From the NCBI GenBank assembly GCA_900542305.1, contig UQMU01000041.1, positions 1 to 16,952 of the forward strand: a DNA stretch of 16,952 nt. Reading direction: 5' to 3'. The DNA comes from an uncultured Collinsella sp. GTDB taxonomy: Bacteria > Actinomycetota > Coriobacteriia > Coriobacteriales > Coriobacteriaceae. Positions 1 through 7,128 of the stretch are shown here, in pieces. A program made the position numbers and the translations under genes. Each line of letters starts with the position of its first letter. The stretch's first letter is position 1. Under the pieces are notes generated by a model. That model searched no databases. It was not told where the DNA came from and saw only the letters and a list, made by a program, of their open reading frames with translations.

Positions 1-12
1 AACCTCCAGTCC

Positions 13-62
13 GGACCGCTTCACGGTCCAACTTTCTGTCCGCACCCCCTTTTGCGGCTTTT
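13..62 (+). terminator. Two small hairpins, weak candidate terminator
   Basis: The first 103 bases hold no gene. Two hairpins are visible: a perfect 6-bp stem GGACCG/CGGTCC with a 5-nt loop (13-29), and a 5-bp stem CCGCA/TGCGG (40-57) followed by CTTTT. Read on the plus strand the second could end transcription of a gene lying before the window. Read on the minus strand neither hairpin is followed by a T tract, so no clear terminator is seen for the kinase gene that ends at 104. The call is weak. Confidence 0.25.
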
Positions 63-103
63 GCTGCATAAACAGTCCCTATTTCACCGCAACTTAGGTG
101 GGG

Positions 104-1066
104 TTAGCGGGTGGGGTGCCAGACGTGGAGGGCGCCGGCGAGGATGTCGACCTCGATGCGCGAGGCGACAACGGGCTCGCCGTCGGCCTGAATGGGGTAG
201 TCGGGCTCCTCAAAGGTGAGCTCGGCATGGCGGCAGCGGCGCATGCGAACCGGCGGCAACTTGGTATGGTGGCCGTCCTTGGCCGAAAGAAACATAGGCA
301 GGGCAACCGCGCGAGGGACGGGGCCGCAGGCGTAGCAGACGTCGAGTATGCCGTCACAGGGGTCGGCGTCGGGACAGATGCGATAGCCCGAGCCATAGGT
401 AGGACCCAGCTGAATCGCCATGATGATCGCCCTTACGCGCTCGGCGGGCGCCCCGTCAAAGCTGACTGTCATGGGGTAATTGCGATAGCGTAGGCCAAAC
501 TGCTCAAGTCCCGAAAGAGTGTAGAGCGGCGCGCCGGTGAGGCTCGTCTTTTTGCGTAGCTCGGTGGTGCCAAGGCCGATGGCGGCATCGATGCCGACCG
601 AAAGCGTCTGGTCGTAGTACTCAACGGTAGCCTCGCCGCTGCCGCTTGTGGGGTTCCATAAGCGAATGCGCCCGATGTCCTGACGCTGCAGCTCGCAGGT
701 GAGTAGCGCGCCAAAATCCTTACCGGAGAAATCGTCGATGCCGAGCGTTTGGGCAAAATCGTTGCCGGAGCCCACGGGTAGGATGGCAAGAGCGGGGCGG
801 GTGTCCTCCTCTTGCGTCATAAGCCCGTTGACGACCTCGTGAATCACGCCGTCGCCGCCAAGGGCGATAACGGTGCGATAGCCCTGAGCCTGTGCGGCCA
901 GCTCCTTGGCGTGTCCCATGCGCTCGGTCAGCACCAGGTCAAACTGGGATGCGCGCGCGGTCATATCCAAAAAGCGTTGCAGGCGCTCGGCAACTTCGCG
1001 CGCCGCACCCGACTGGGCGGCTGGGTTGGCGATGATGAGCGTGAGGCCAAAATCAGTTGCGTGCAT
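104..1066 (-). CDS. Diacylglycerol kinase family lipid kinase (DagK/YegS-like)
   Basis: Predicted soluble or membrane-associated lipid kinase of 320 residues, the usual size of the DAGK-catalytic family, which phosphorylates diacylglycerol or a related lipid with ATP. Visible motifs: an N-terminal strand with ANPAAQSG (residues 13-20), the nucleotide-binding ALGGDGVIHEVVNG (68-81, GGDG core 70-73), and LPVGSGNDFA (96-105), the second signature of the family. The C-terminal half has the beta-rich pattern of the substrate domain and ends in VDILAGALHVWHP. The ATG at 1066 was chosen because GGGAG lies 8 bases upstream and the family homology starts right after it; a GTG at 1138 would add 24 unlikely residues. 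The gene lies 87 bases after the ClC gene on the same strand and may share its transcript. The exact lipid substrate cannot be told from sequence. Confidence 0.85.
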   Translation of the reverse strand: MHATDFGLTLIIANPAAQSGAAREVAERLQRFLDMTARASQFDLVLTERMGHAKELAAQAQGYRTVIALGGDGVIHEVVNGLMTQEEDTRPALAILPVGSGNDFAQTLGIDDFSGKDFGALLTCELQRQDIGRIRLWNPTSGSGEATVEYYDQTLSVGIDAAIGLGTTELRKKTSLTGAPLYTLSGLEQFGLRYRNYPMTVSFDGAPAERVRAIIMAIQLGPTYGSGYRICPDADPCDGILDVCYACGPVPRAVALPMFLSAKDGHHTKLPPVRMRRCRHAELTFEEPDYPIQADGEPVVASRIEVDILAGALHVWHPTR

Positions 1067-1153
1067 GGGGCGACTCCCGGCGTATGACGTGACGGTGCGG
1101 TCGCGCTCAGGTCGAATTGCCCCCGATTGTGGCTGCACGTCGAATACTTACGT

Positions 1154-2575
1154 CTACTCTATCAGGTCGTTGTGGCGCTCGATAGCATCCGCTACCGTAC
1201 CGCCCTCATCCACAATAAGCGAACGGCGCTTGGGCGAGATGATGCGCTGGGCGGGGTACACGCCGCGGTGTCCGGCGGTTAGGTAGCTGATAAAGGCCAC
1301 GATGACAAAGAACCCGGCTGCCGTGCCGTGGAACAGGTCGATGGCCATCATACAGGTGGTGATAGGCACGTTAAGGCCGGCGCAGAACACGCCGAGCATG
1401 CCCAGCGCTGCTAGAAAGCTGGGATCGATTCCGACGAGGCAACCGATCCAGCCGCCGAGCGCCGCACCGATACCAAACAGGGGCGTGACCTCGCCGCCTT
1501 GGAAGCCGGCGCCCAGGGTGAGCGCTGTGACGACCAACTTGATGACTGCGTCCGCCAGGGTGGTGTTGCCGGCAAATCCGGCGCCGGAAAGCCACGTGGA
1601 AAGGCCGGCGTAGTCCCAGGCGTCGAGGAGGGCATAGGCGGCCAAAACCACGAGTGCACCTATGAGTGCGCGAATAAGATAATTGGTGATAAAGCGACCG
1701 TACAGGCTCTTGACGGTTCGAACTGACCAGGCAAAGAGGCGTGCCGTCAGACCGAAGATAATGGCGCTGATAACAACGATGACAACCGTCCGTGGTGTCA
1801 TGTTGGGAACGCTGGCGATAACATTCGCCTCGTACTCGGTACCTAGGGCGAGTGATGTAAAGTAGCCGGTAAATGAGGCGACCAGGCAGTAGATGCCCGC
1901 CGTGTAGTCGATCTTGCCGATAAAGCACATCTCCATGCCAAAGAAAGCTCCGGCAAGGGGCGAGCCGAATACGGCGCCAAAGGCCGACGAGATGCCGGCG
2001 AGCATGAGGTCGTGGTGGTCATGCTTTTTGAGGTGGGCGAGGCTCGAGATGTTGCTGGCGATGGTGCCGCCAATCTGCACCGCGGCTCCCTCGCGACCGG
2101 CCGATCCGCCCGTTAGGTGCGTGAGCGTGGAGCAGACGAAGGTGAGGACGGCCATGCGCATATGGATGAGGCGTGTGCCCAGAGCGGAGTCGATGACCAG
2201 GTTGTTGCCACGCTTGGCGGCAAGACCGTGGTTTTTGTACACCCATGCGGTGGCAACGCCCACAACGGGAAGCAAGGCGTAGACCCACACATGGTGCTCG
2301 CGATAGTCGGTCGCGATATTCAGCGAGGCCAAAAACGCCCAAGCGGCAACGCCCATGGCGAGCGAGACGATGACGACGAGTACGAGCAACTTAGCGCTCG
2401 CAAGTAGGTTGCGGGCGTTGCGGCGCGTGTCGGCAGCCAAGAGATGCTCGGAGCGGGTAAGTTGATGCCTGCCTGCCATGATGACGTCGTTCAGGGAGAA
2501 AAAGCCGCCGTCGTCGAGCGGCTGGGAATGATCCTGCGTTTCGTTTGCGCTTTCGGTTTTGTCGTTATGAGCCAT
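1154..2575 (-). CDS. ClC-family anion antiporter, probably fluoride/proton type (CLC-F)
   Basis: Integral membrane protein of 473 residues, with about 60 polar N-terminal residues and then the many hydrophobic segments of a ClC. Visible motifs: GGSAGREGAAVQIGG (156-170) with the gating glutamate in GREG (E162); GSPLAGAFFGMEM, the re-entrant loop of the first half; GGEVTPLFGIGAALGG, the second-half anion loop; and SYLTAGHRGVY near the C-terminus. GREGxAVQ, GGEVTPLF and the S/AGHxGxY ending are features I associate with CLC-F fluoride/proton antiporters. RGNNL (122-126) stands where chloride-type ClCs carry GSGIPE. The subtype is an inference from these motifs; the superfamily is secure. CLC-F proteins expel fluoride and are often under a fluoride riboswitch, but none is evident here. 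The ATG at 2575 has GAGGA just upstream; the longer ORF start at 2602 lacks a ribosome site. It is divergent from moeA. Confidence 0.88.
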   Translation of the reverse strand: MAHNDKTESANETQDHSQPLDDGGFFSLNDVIMAGRHQLTRSEHLLAADTRRNARNLLASAKLLVLVVIVSLAMGVAAWAFLASLNIATDYREHHVWVYALLPVVGVATAWVYKNHGLAAKRGNNLVIDSALGTRLIHMRMAVLTFVCSTLTHLTGGSAGREGAAVQIGGTIASNISSLAHLKKHDHHDLMLAGISSAFGAVFGSPLAGAFFGMEMCFIGKIDYTAGIYCLVASFTGYFTSLALGTEYEANVIASVPNMTPRTVVIVVISAIIFGLTARLFAWSVRTVKSLYGRFITNYLIRALIGALVVLAAYALLDAWDYAGLSTWLSGAGFAGNTTLADAVIKLVVTALTLGAGFQGGEVTPLFGIGAALGGWIGCLVGIDPSFLAALGMLGVFCAGLNVPITTCMMAIDLFHGTAAGFFVIVAFISYLTAGHRGVYPAQRIISPKRRSLIVDEGGTVADAIERHNDLIE

Positions 2576-2604
2576 ACGTTCCTCTTTTAGGTTGCAACGC
2601 AAGC

Positions 2605-2610
2605 ATTATA
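2605..2610 (-). promoter_or_regulatory. Candidate -10 box for the ClC gene
   Basis: A perfect TATAAT is read on the minus strand at 2610-2605, 30 bases upstream of the ClC start codon. The sequence 17-18 bases further upstream (GGCTCG/CGGCTC) is a poor -35 match, so either an activator helps or the site is fortuitous. Confidence 0.4.
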
Positions 2611-2722
2611 AAACGCGGTAAACGCGACGAGCCGGTGGGTTGGTTTCCATTCTGTTTCGCGGCCTGCAACCGACAGGTGTATTTGCGGGTACAGACCGAG
2701 TCGCGGCCGTGCATCGGGGGAT

Positions 2723-2767
2723 TATACTGAGAAAAGCATAAAGAATCGGCGCCCCTGTTGTGCGCCG
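2723..2767 (+). promoter_or_regulatory. Candidate moeA promoter and 5' UTR hairpin
   Basis: TATACT at 2723-2728 is the best -10 candidate in the divergent intergenic region, about 58 bases before the moeA start; no convincing -35 stands 17 bases upstream. The predicted transcript begins near 2735 and contains a 6-bp hairpin CGGCGC/GCGCCG (2747-2752 with 2762-2767, 9-nt loop), ending 7 bases before the AAGAGG ribosome site. No known molybdenum-cofactor riboswitch fold is apparent. Confidence 0.4.
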
Positions 2768-2785
2768 TGGCATTAAGAGGTGCAT

Positions 2786-4048
2786 ATGGCAGAGAAACTC
2801 ATTCCACTGGAGGACGCGCAGTCGATTGTCCTGTCGCACGTTGCTCCGACGGATCTCATCGAGATTCCCGTGTGGCAGGCCGCCGGTCTTCCCTTGGCCG
2901 AGGACGCGGTGGCCGATATCGACATCTCGCCGTTTGCCAACAGCGCTATGGACGGATATGCCGTGCGCTCGGCGGACTTGGCGCAGGCATCTGGCGAGGC
3001 GCCGGTGACGCTCGACGTTATCGGACACGAGGCCGCGGGCCATGTGTTTGAGGGCGCAATCGGCGCGGGCGAGACGGTCCGCATCATGACGGGCGCGCCG
3101 GTACCCGAAGGTGCCGATGCCGTTGTGAAGTACGAGATCGTCGATGTGCTTGACGGTGACGGCAACGAGGGCTCGCGTGTGAGGTTCTCGGCGCCGGCCA
3201 AGGTGGGGGAGAACGTTCGCTCTGCCGCCGAGGAGGCCCATGCCGGCGATGTTGTGATGCACGCCGGCGAGGTTGTGGCTCCGGCCGGCGCCGGCCTGCT
3301 GGCGAGCGCCGGGTATGCGAACGTGAAGGTGCATGCCGCTCCGCGCGTGGGCATTATCTCGCTGGGCACGGAGCTGGTCGCGCCGGGTGAGCTGCCGGCG
3401 CGCGGGCAGATTCGCGATTCCAACTCGTCGGCGTTGATGGCCGAGGCACTCGATGCCGGCGCCGAGCCCGTATTCTACGGCATAGCGCCCGATGATGAGC
3501 AAGCGATCGCCGAGCTGGTGCATCGTGCCGTGCAGGAGTGCGACTTTGTCATTACGAGCGGTGGCGCCTCGGCGGGCGATTACGACTATGTGACGGCGCT
3601 CGTCCGGCGCGAGGGCGAGGTACTGTTTGACCGCATCTCGATGCGTCCGGGCAAGGCCATCACGTTTGGCTTGCTCGGGGGTAAGCCCTACCTGGGGCTT
3701 TCAGGCAATCCGGCCGCGGCGTATGTGGGCTTTGAGATGCTCGCCCGCCCGGCGATTCGCAAGATGCGCGGCTTTGCCGAGGGTACGCGTCCCGTGCAGC
3801 AGGCGACGGTCACGCACGGCGTGAAAAAGCGACAGCATCGCCGCTTCTTCGATCGCGCCACGGTTTTGCGCGACCCCGAGACCGGTGAGTTGTTGGTGAC
3901 CGAGGCTAAGACACAGAATTCGGCGCTGCTTGGAACTATGCAGCGTGCGAACTGTCTGTTGCGTATTGACGAAGGACCGTGCGAGCTCAAGGCGGGAGAT
4001 GCCGTGGACGTTGTTCGCGTCGACCTGCCCGAGGGAACGGCGCTATAG
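2786..4048 (+). CDS. moeA: Molybdopterin molybdenumtransferase MoeA
   Basis: Cytoplasmic enzyme of 420 residues, near the usual length of MoeA (about 400-420). It inserts molybdate into adenylylated molybdopterin to form active molybdenum cofactor. Visible motifs: DISPFANSAMDGYAV in the N-terminal part, GAPVPEGADAVVKYE, the GTELVAPG...IRDSNSSAL stretch that opens the MPT-binding (MoCF) domain, TSGGASAGDYDYV, and LGLSGNPAAAYVGFEMLARPAIRKM, followed by the C-terminal beta-barrel domain. The ATG at 2786 follows AAGAGG by 5 bases; the GTG two codons earlier lies inside that ribosome site and is rejected. The stop codon precedes mogA by only 10 bases, so the two are an operon. Substrate (Mo or W) cannot be decided, but the neighbouring modABC genes favour molybdenum. 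Confidence 0.95.
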   Translation: MAEKLIPLEDAQSIVLSHVAPTDLIEIPVWQAAGLPLAEDAVADIDISPFANSAMDGYAVRSADLAQASGEAPVTLDVIGHEAAGHVFEGAIGAGETVRIMTGAPVPEGADAVVKYEIVDVLDGDGNEGSRVRFSAPAKVGENVRSAAEEAHAGDVVMHAGEVVAPAGAGLLASAGYANVKVHAAPRVGIISLGTELVAPGELPARGQIRDSNSSALMAEALDAGAEPVFYGIAPDDEQAIAELVHRAVQECDFVITSGGASAGDYDYVTALVRREGEVLFDRISMRPGKAITFGLLGGKPYLGLSGNPAAAYVGFEMLARPAIRKMRGFAEGTRPVQQATVTHGVKKRQHRRFFDRATVLRDPETGELLVTEAKTQNSALLGTMQRANCLLRIDEGPCELKAGDAVDVVRVDLPEGTAL

Positions 4049-4058
4049 GAGGAACGCT

Positions 4059-4538
4059 ATGGAGTTGAAGATTTCGATCGTGACGTGCTCGGACACACGC
4101 GATCTTTTGCAGGATGAGGCCGGAGCTGCACTCGAGGAACTTATCGAGGCACAGGGCTGGACGGTCGCCTCACATGTGGTCGTGCGCGACGACGTCAGCG
4201 AGATCGGTGATGCCATTGTGGAAGCTGCCGATGAGTGCCACGCCAATGTCGTGCTCACCTGCGGCGGCACGGGGCTTTCGATGCGAGATGTGACGCCCGA
4301 GGCGACGCGTGCCGTCTGCGACCGCGATGTGCCGGGTATTGCAGAGGCAATCCGCGCGTATTCGATGACCAAGACGCGCCGCGCCATGCTCTCGCGCGCT
4401 ATTTGCATGCAACGAGGTCATACACTTGTCGTAAACTTTCCCGGTTCTACGAAGGCCGCCCGCGAAAGCTGGGAGGCCATAGCAGACCAGCTGGAGCATG
4501 CGGCTCAGATGACAGCTGGCGGCGGACATACCAACTAA
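4059..4538 (+). CDS. mogA: Molybdopterin adenylyltransferase MogA/MoaB
   Basis: Cytoplasmic protein of 159 residues, the usual size of MogA/MoaB. It adenylylates molybdopterin with Mg-ATP, and the product is the substrate of MoeA. Visible motifs: IVTCSDTRD at the N-terminus, VLTCGGTGLSMRDVTPEATRAV (the GGTG/DVTPEAT signature of the MoCF fold), LSRAICMQRGHTLVVNFPGSTKAARE (NFPGS loop). A strong AGGAGG (4047-4052) overlaps the moeA stop codon and sets the start at 4059, so translation is probably coupled. The gene could equally be named moaB; the two are hard to separate by motif alone, and several bacteria use MoaB in MogA's place. It is followed directly by a strong terminator, which closes a two-gene moeA-mogA unit. 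Confidence 0.93.
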   Translation: MELKISIVTCSDTRDLLQDEAGAALEELIEAQGWTVASHVVVRDDVSEIGDAIVEAADECHANVVLTCGGTGLSMRDVTPEATRAVCDRDVPGIAEAIRAYSMTKTRRAMLSRAICMQRGHTLVVNFPGSTKAARESWEAIADQLEHAAQMTAGGGHTN

Positions 4539-4551
4539 GCGGTTTAACTGC

Positions 4552-4588
4552 GGCGGGGCGACCTGAACGGCTGCTCCGCCTTTGTTTT
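4552..4588 (+). terminator. Rho-independent terminator after mogA
   Basis: A 12-position stem (4552-4563 with 4569-4580, including two G.U pairs and one mismatch) closes a 5-nt loop and is followed by TTTGTTTT. It lies 14 bases after the mogA stop codon and separates moeA-mogA from modABC. Confidence 0.85.
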
Positions 4589-4628
4589 CCGCCGAAGCGA
4601 CGCCGAGATGCACGGTAATTCGGAACTA

Positions 4629-4646
4629 TATTCTCTGACGAGAATA
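4629..4646. promoter_or_regulatory. Palindrome upstream of modA, candidate distal operator
   Basis: A perfect 7-bp inverted repeat with a 4-bp centre, TATTCTC-TGAC-GAGAATA, lies about 30 bp upstream of the modA -10 box, where an upstream operator would sit. It has the same 7-4-7 layout as the second palindrome 49 bp downstream. A further overlapping inverted repeat GAATAAT/ATTATTC (4642-4648 with 4660-4666) is also present. It does not look like the E. coli ModE site. The binding protein is not in the window. Confidence 0.5.
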
Positions 4647-4675
4647 ATTTCTCACTATCATTATTCGCGCAGAAG

Positions 4676-4695
4676 TATAATCTGATTGCAGATTA
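4676..4695 (+). promoter_or_regulatory. modA -10 box overlapped by a palindromic operator candidate
   Basis: TATAAT at 4676-4681 is a consensus -10 box; the sequence 17 bases upstream (CACTAT) is a poor -35. A perfect inverted repeat TAATCTG-ATTG-CAGATTA (4678-4695) overlaps this box, so a protein bound there would block RNA polymerase. The half-sites resemble those of the palindrome at 4629 (TA-T/A-TCT-C/G). Expected behaviour, by analogy with other molybdate uptake operons, is repression when molybdate is plentiful; this is inferred, not shown. Confidence 0.55.
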
Positions 4696-4741
4696 AAGCC
4701 CGCGGTGGGGTACCCGGGCATAGCGTTCGAAAGGGTTGAAC

Positions 4742-5614
4742 ATGTTCGATATGGTTTCTCGCCGCGGATTCGTTTCGCTTTCTGCTGTCGCCGCTGCCGG
4801 CCTTGGTCTTGCCGGCTGTTCGGGCAGCAAGACGTCCGAGCCGGCCGGATCCGATGCCGGTTCTGCTAAGGCATCTTCCAAGAAAGCTGTCGAGCTGCAG
4901 GTCTTTGCCGCCAACTCGCTCGAGAAGGCCCTGCCCGAGGTTCAGGAGCTCTACACCGAGCAGACCGGCACCACCTTTGCCGACACGCAGTTTAAGGCGT
5001 CTGGCGACCTTGTCGAGCAGATGCGCGCCGGTGCCGCCGTCGACGTGCTCATCACGGCTTCCAAGGGCACCATGGACGACGCCGAGGCCGCCGAGCTCGT
5101 CGACGCCGACACGCGTGAGGACATGTTCGTCAACGACCTTGTGATCATTCGCGCCGAGGGCTCCGATACCAAGGTCGAGGCCATCGCCGGCGTCGCGAAT
5201 CTGGACGGCAAGATCGCCATCGGCGACGCCAAGACCGTTCCCGCCGGAAAGTACGCCAACCAGGCTCTGGCCTCCGTGGGCCTCTACACCGGCACCGAGG
5301 GCGACGACGGTGAGTATGCTCCCGAGATTGCCGACAAGGTCGCACTGGCCGATAAAGTTGGTACCGCCGCCGCCTATGTGTCCACAGGCGACTGCGTGGC
5401 TGGATTTGTCTACAGCTCCGATATCTTCCGCTACGACGGCATCGAGGAGGCCTTCGTGTGTCCCGAGGACTCGCACAAGCCCATCGTGTATCCGGGCGCT
5501 GTCGCCGAGAGCTCCGAGCATGCCGACGAAGCCAAGGCGTTCATCGACTTCTGTCTGACCAACAAGAAGGCTCAGAAGATTTGGGCTAAGTACGGCTTTG
5601 AGCTTTCCGCGTAG
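4742..5614 (+). CDS. modA: Molybdate ABC transporter substrate-binding lipoprotein ModA
   Basis: Extracytoplasmic binding protein of 290 residues that captures molybdate (possibly tungstate) for the ModBC transporter. The N-terminus has a twin-arginine-like SRRGFVSLS (6-14), a hydrophobic stretch, and a lipobox LAGC (23-26), so the mature protein should be lipid-anchored at Cys26 after export. A Ser/Gly/Lys/Ala-rich linker follows. The ModA fold begins with ELQVFAANSLEKALPEV and continues with the FKASGDLVEQMRAGAAVDVLITAS region, where family members bind the oxyanion through Ser/Thr hydroxyls, then KIAIGDAKTVPAGKYANQAL and FVYSSDIF. The ATG at 4742 has GAAAGGG 6 bases upstream; a TTG two codons earlier is rejected. 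It is first in modABC. TupA or WtpA identity was considered but the motifs fit ModA better. Confidence 0.93.
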   Translation: MFDMVSRRGFVSLSAVAAAGLGLAGCSGSKTSEPAGSDAGSAKASSKKAVELQVFAANSLEKALPEVQELYTEQTGTTFADTQFKASGDLVEQMRAGAAVDVLITASKGTMDDAEAAELVDADTREDMFVNDLVIIRAEGSDTKVEAIAGVANLDGKIAIGDAKTVPAGKYANQALASVGLYTGTEGDDGEYAPEIADKVALADKVGTAAAYVSTGDCVAGFVYSSDIFRYDGIEEAFVCPEDSHKPIVYPGAVAESSEHADEAKAFIDFCLTNKKAQKIWAKYGFELSA

Positions 5615-5682
5615 TGCGGCTTGGCGCGATAATTCCATCGTTTTGTGTTTCACTCCGTCCTTGTATTCGCTTGGAGCTTTTC

Positions 5683-7125
5683 GTGCTTAATAGATTCCGC
5701 ATGCTTGTCGCCTGTGCTTTGACCTTCGTGCTTTGCTGGGTGCCGGGATTTGCGTTTGCTGGGGACGCTGAGGACGGGGCCCAGGTTGCTGCGACCGCTC
5801 ATGGGCTTTCCTATGGGATCGAGGGTTTTGAGCGGTTGGCCAAGGGGACCGCTCGTGCCATGGAGAGCCAGCCTGAGGGCTACCGGTTTCCCGTTGACGA
5901 GGACGTGGACCTTGTGGTGGCGCCTGCTGCCGATCGCGTTGTGGTGTGGATATCGCCCAAGGCGGTCGAGAAGTTTGGATTGGATCTGCAGGACAACGAG
6001 TGTGTATCGGGTCTCAAGGTCCTCGTCTGTGAGCTCGACAGCGCAAACTGCATGGGAGGTGCGCAGCTGGGGGACGTGGATCTTCCTTGGTATGTCACGG
6101 CGGAAACAACGTTTGATGCCGGCGGGTATACCTATAGCTTTGACGAGCGCGGTGCGGATGGGGACCGTTATGTGGTGATTGCATCAGCCTCGGGTGATGC
6201 CAAGGGCGGCGCGCGTTGGCTTGATAGCGCTCACATGGTAGAAGCATCGTCTGTCGTGTTGCGGGATGAGCAGGGGCCCTTGACCTCTCTGGCTTCCTTT
6301 TTGGGCGACATCGACTATCGCCCGTTTTGGGTGTCCATTAAAACGAGCGGTCTTGCCCTGGTGATCGCGTTTGCGCTGGGCCTGTTCGCCGCGTGGAAGA
6401 CCATGGGTACCTCGAGTCGCATCAAGGGCCTGCTCGATTCGGTCTTTACGATTCCTATGGTGCTGCCGCCTACGGTGTGCGGCTTTTTGCTGCTTATTCT
6501 GTTTGGCCGTTCGACCGGGGTGGGCCAGTGGCTCATCGCGCACGGCATCTCGATCGTCTTTACCTGGCCCGCGGCGGTCATTTCGGCCGTCGTTGTGTCG
6601 TTTCCGCTGGTCTACCGCACGGCACTCGGAGCCTTCGAGAGCCTCGACACGCAGATGCTCGATGCGGCGCGCACGCTTGGCTGGTCCGAGCGTCGCATCT
6701 TTACCAAGCTTATGATGCCCCTTGGTTGGCCCTCAATCGCAGCGGGCACGGTGCTCGCCTTTGCCCGCGCGATGGGCGAGTTTGGCTGCACGCTGTTCTT
6801 TGCGGGCAACTATGCCGGCATTACCCAGACCATTCCCATCGCCATCTACTTTGAGTGGATGGGGGGCAACACGTCGGTAGCCCTCTTTTGGGTCGTGGTC
6901 GTAATTGCGTTCAGCTTCCTGGTCATTCTGTTCATCAATATGTACACCGCTCATTCGCAAAAGTATCGCGAGCGGGGCCTTTCCCGTGCGGAGCGCAAAC
7001 AGGCCAAAGATCTTGCCGGACAGGGCGATTCGCTCGACCCGGCGGGCGGCGATGCCTTGCGTATCGATCGCGAGGCGCTGGCCGAGCTCATGCGCGATGA
7101 TGCCGCTTTGCAGGGAGGTCGATAG
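5683..7125 (+). CDS. modB: Molybdate ABC transporter permease ModB with an extra extracytoplasmic domain
   Basis: Membrane permease of 480 residues, about twice the usual ModB (about 225). Residues 1-26 look like a signal sequence or first membrane anchor (MLVACALTFVLCWVPGFAFA). Residues ~27-212 form a polar, non-repetitive domain predicted outside the membrane, with Cys at NECVSG and SANCMGG that could pair. I do not recognise this domain. The canonical permease starts near residue 214, with five hydrophobic segments and the EAA loop LDAARTLGWSERRIFTKLMMPLGWP that contacts ModC, then ARAMGEFGCTLFFAGN. A polar tail of ~60 residues ends the protein. Start: GTG at 5683, with GGAG 6 bases upstream; the open frame extends back to a GTG at 5614 overlapping the modA stop, but without a ribosome site. 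An ATG at 5701 is an alternative. modC starts 3 bases after the stop. Confidence 0.9.
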   Translation: MLNRFRMLVACALTFVLCWVPGFAFAGDAEDGAQVAATAHGLSYGIEGFERLAKGTARAMESQPEGYRFPVDEDVDLVVAPAADRVVVWISPKAVEKFGLDLQDNECVSGLKVLVCELDSANCMGGAQLGDVDLPWYVTAETTFDAGGYTYSFDERGADGDRYVVIASASGDAKGGARWLDSAHMVEASSVVLRDEQGPLTSLASFLGDIDYRPFWVSIKTSGLALVIAFALGLFAAWKTMGTSSRIKGLLDSVFTIPMVLPPTVCGFLLLILFGRSTGVGQWLIAHGISIVFTWPAAVISAVVVSFPLVYRTALGAFESLDTQMLDAARTLGWSERRIFTKLMMPLGWPSIAAGTVLAFARAMGEFGCTLFFAGNYAGITQTIPIAIYFEWMGGNTSVALFWVVVVIAFSFLVILFINMYTAHSQKYRERGLSRAERKQAKDLAGQGDSLDPAGGDALRIDREALAELMRDDAALQGGR

Positions 7126-7128
7126 GCC

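Noticed and set aside
2606..3523. 305-codon minus-strand open frame over the start of moeA
   Set aside because: Antisense of conserved moeA motifs and of the divergent promoter region.
4661..5653. 330-codon minus-strand open frame over modA
   Set aside because: Antisense shadow of modA; it also runs through the modA promoter and lacks a ribosome site.
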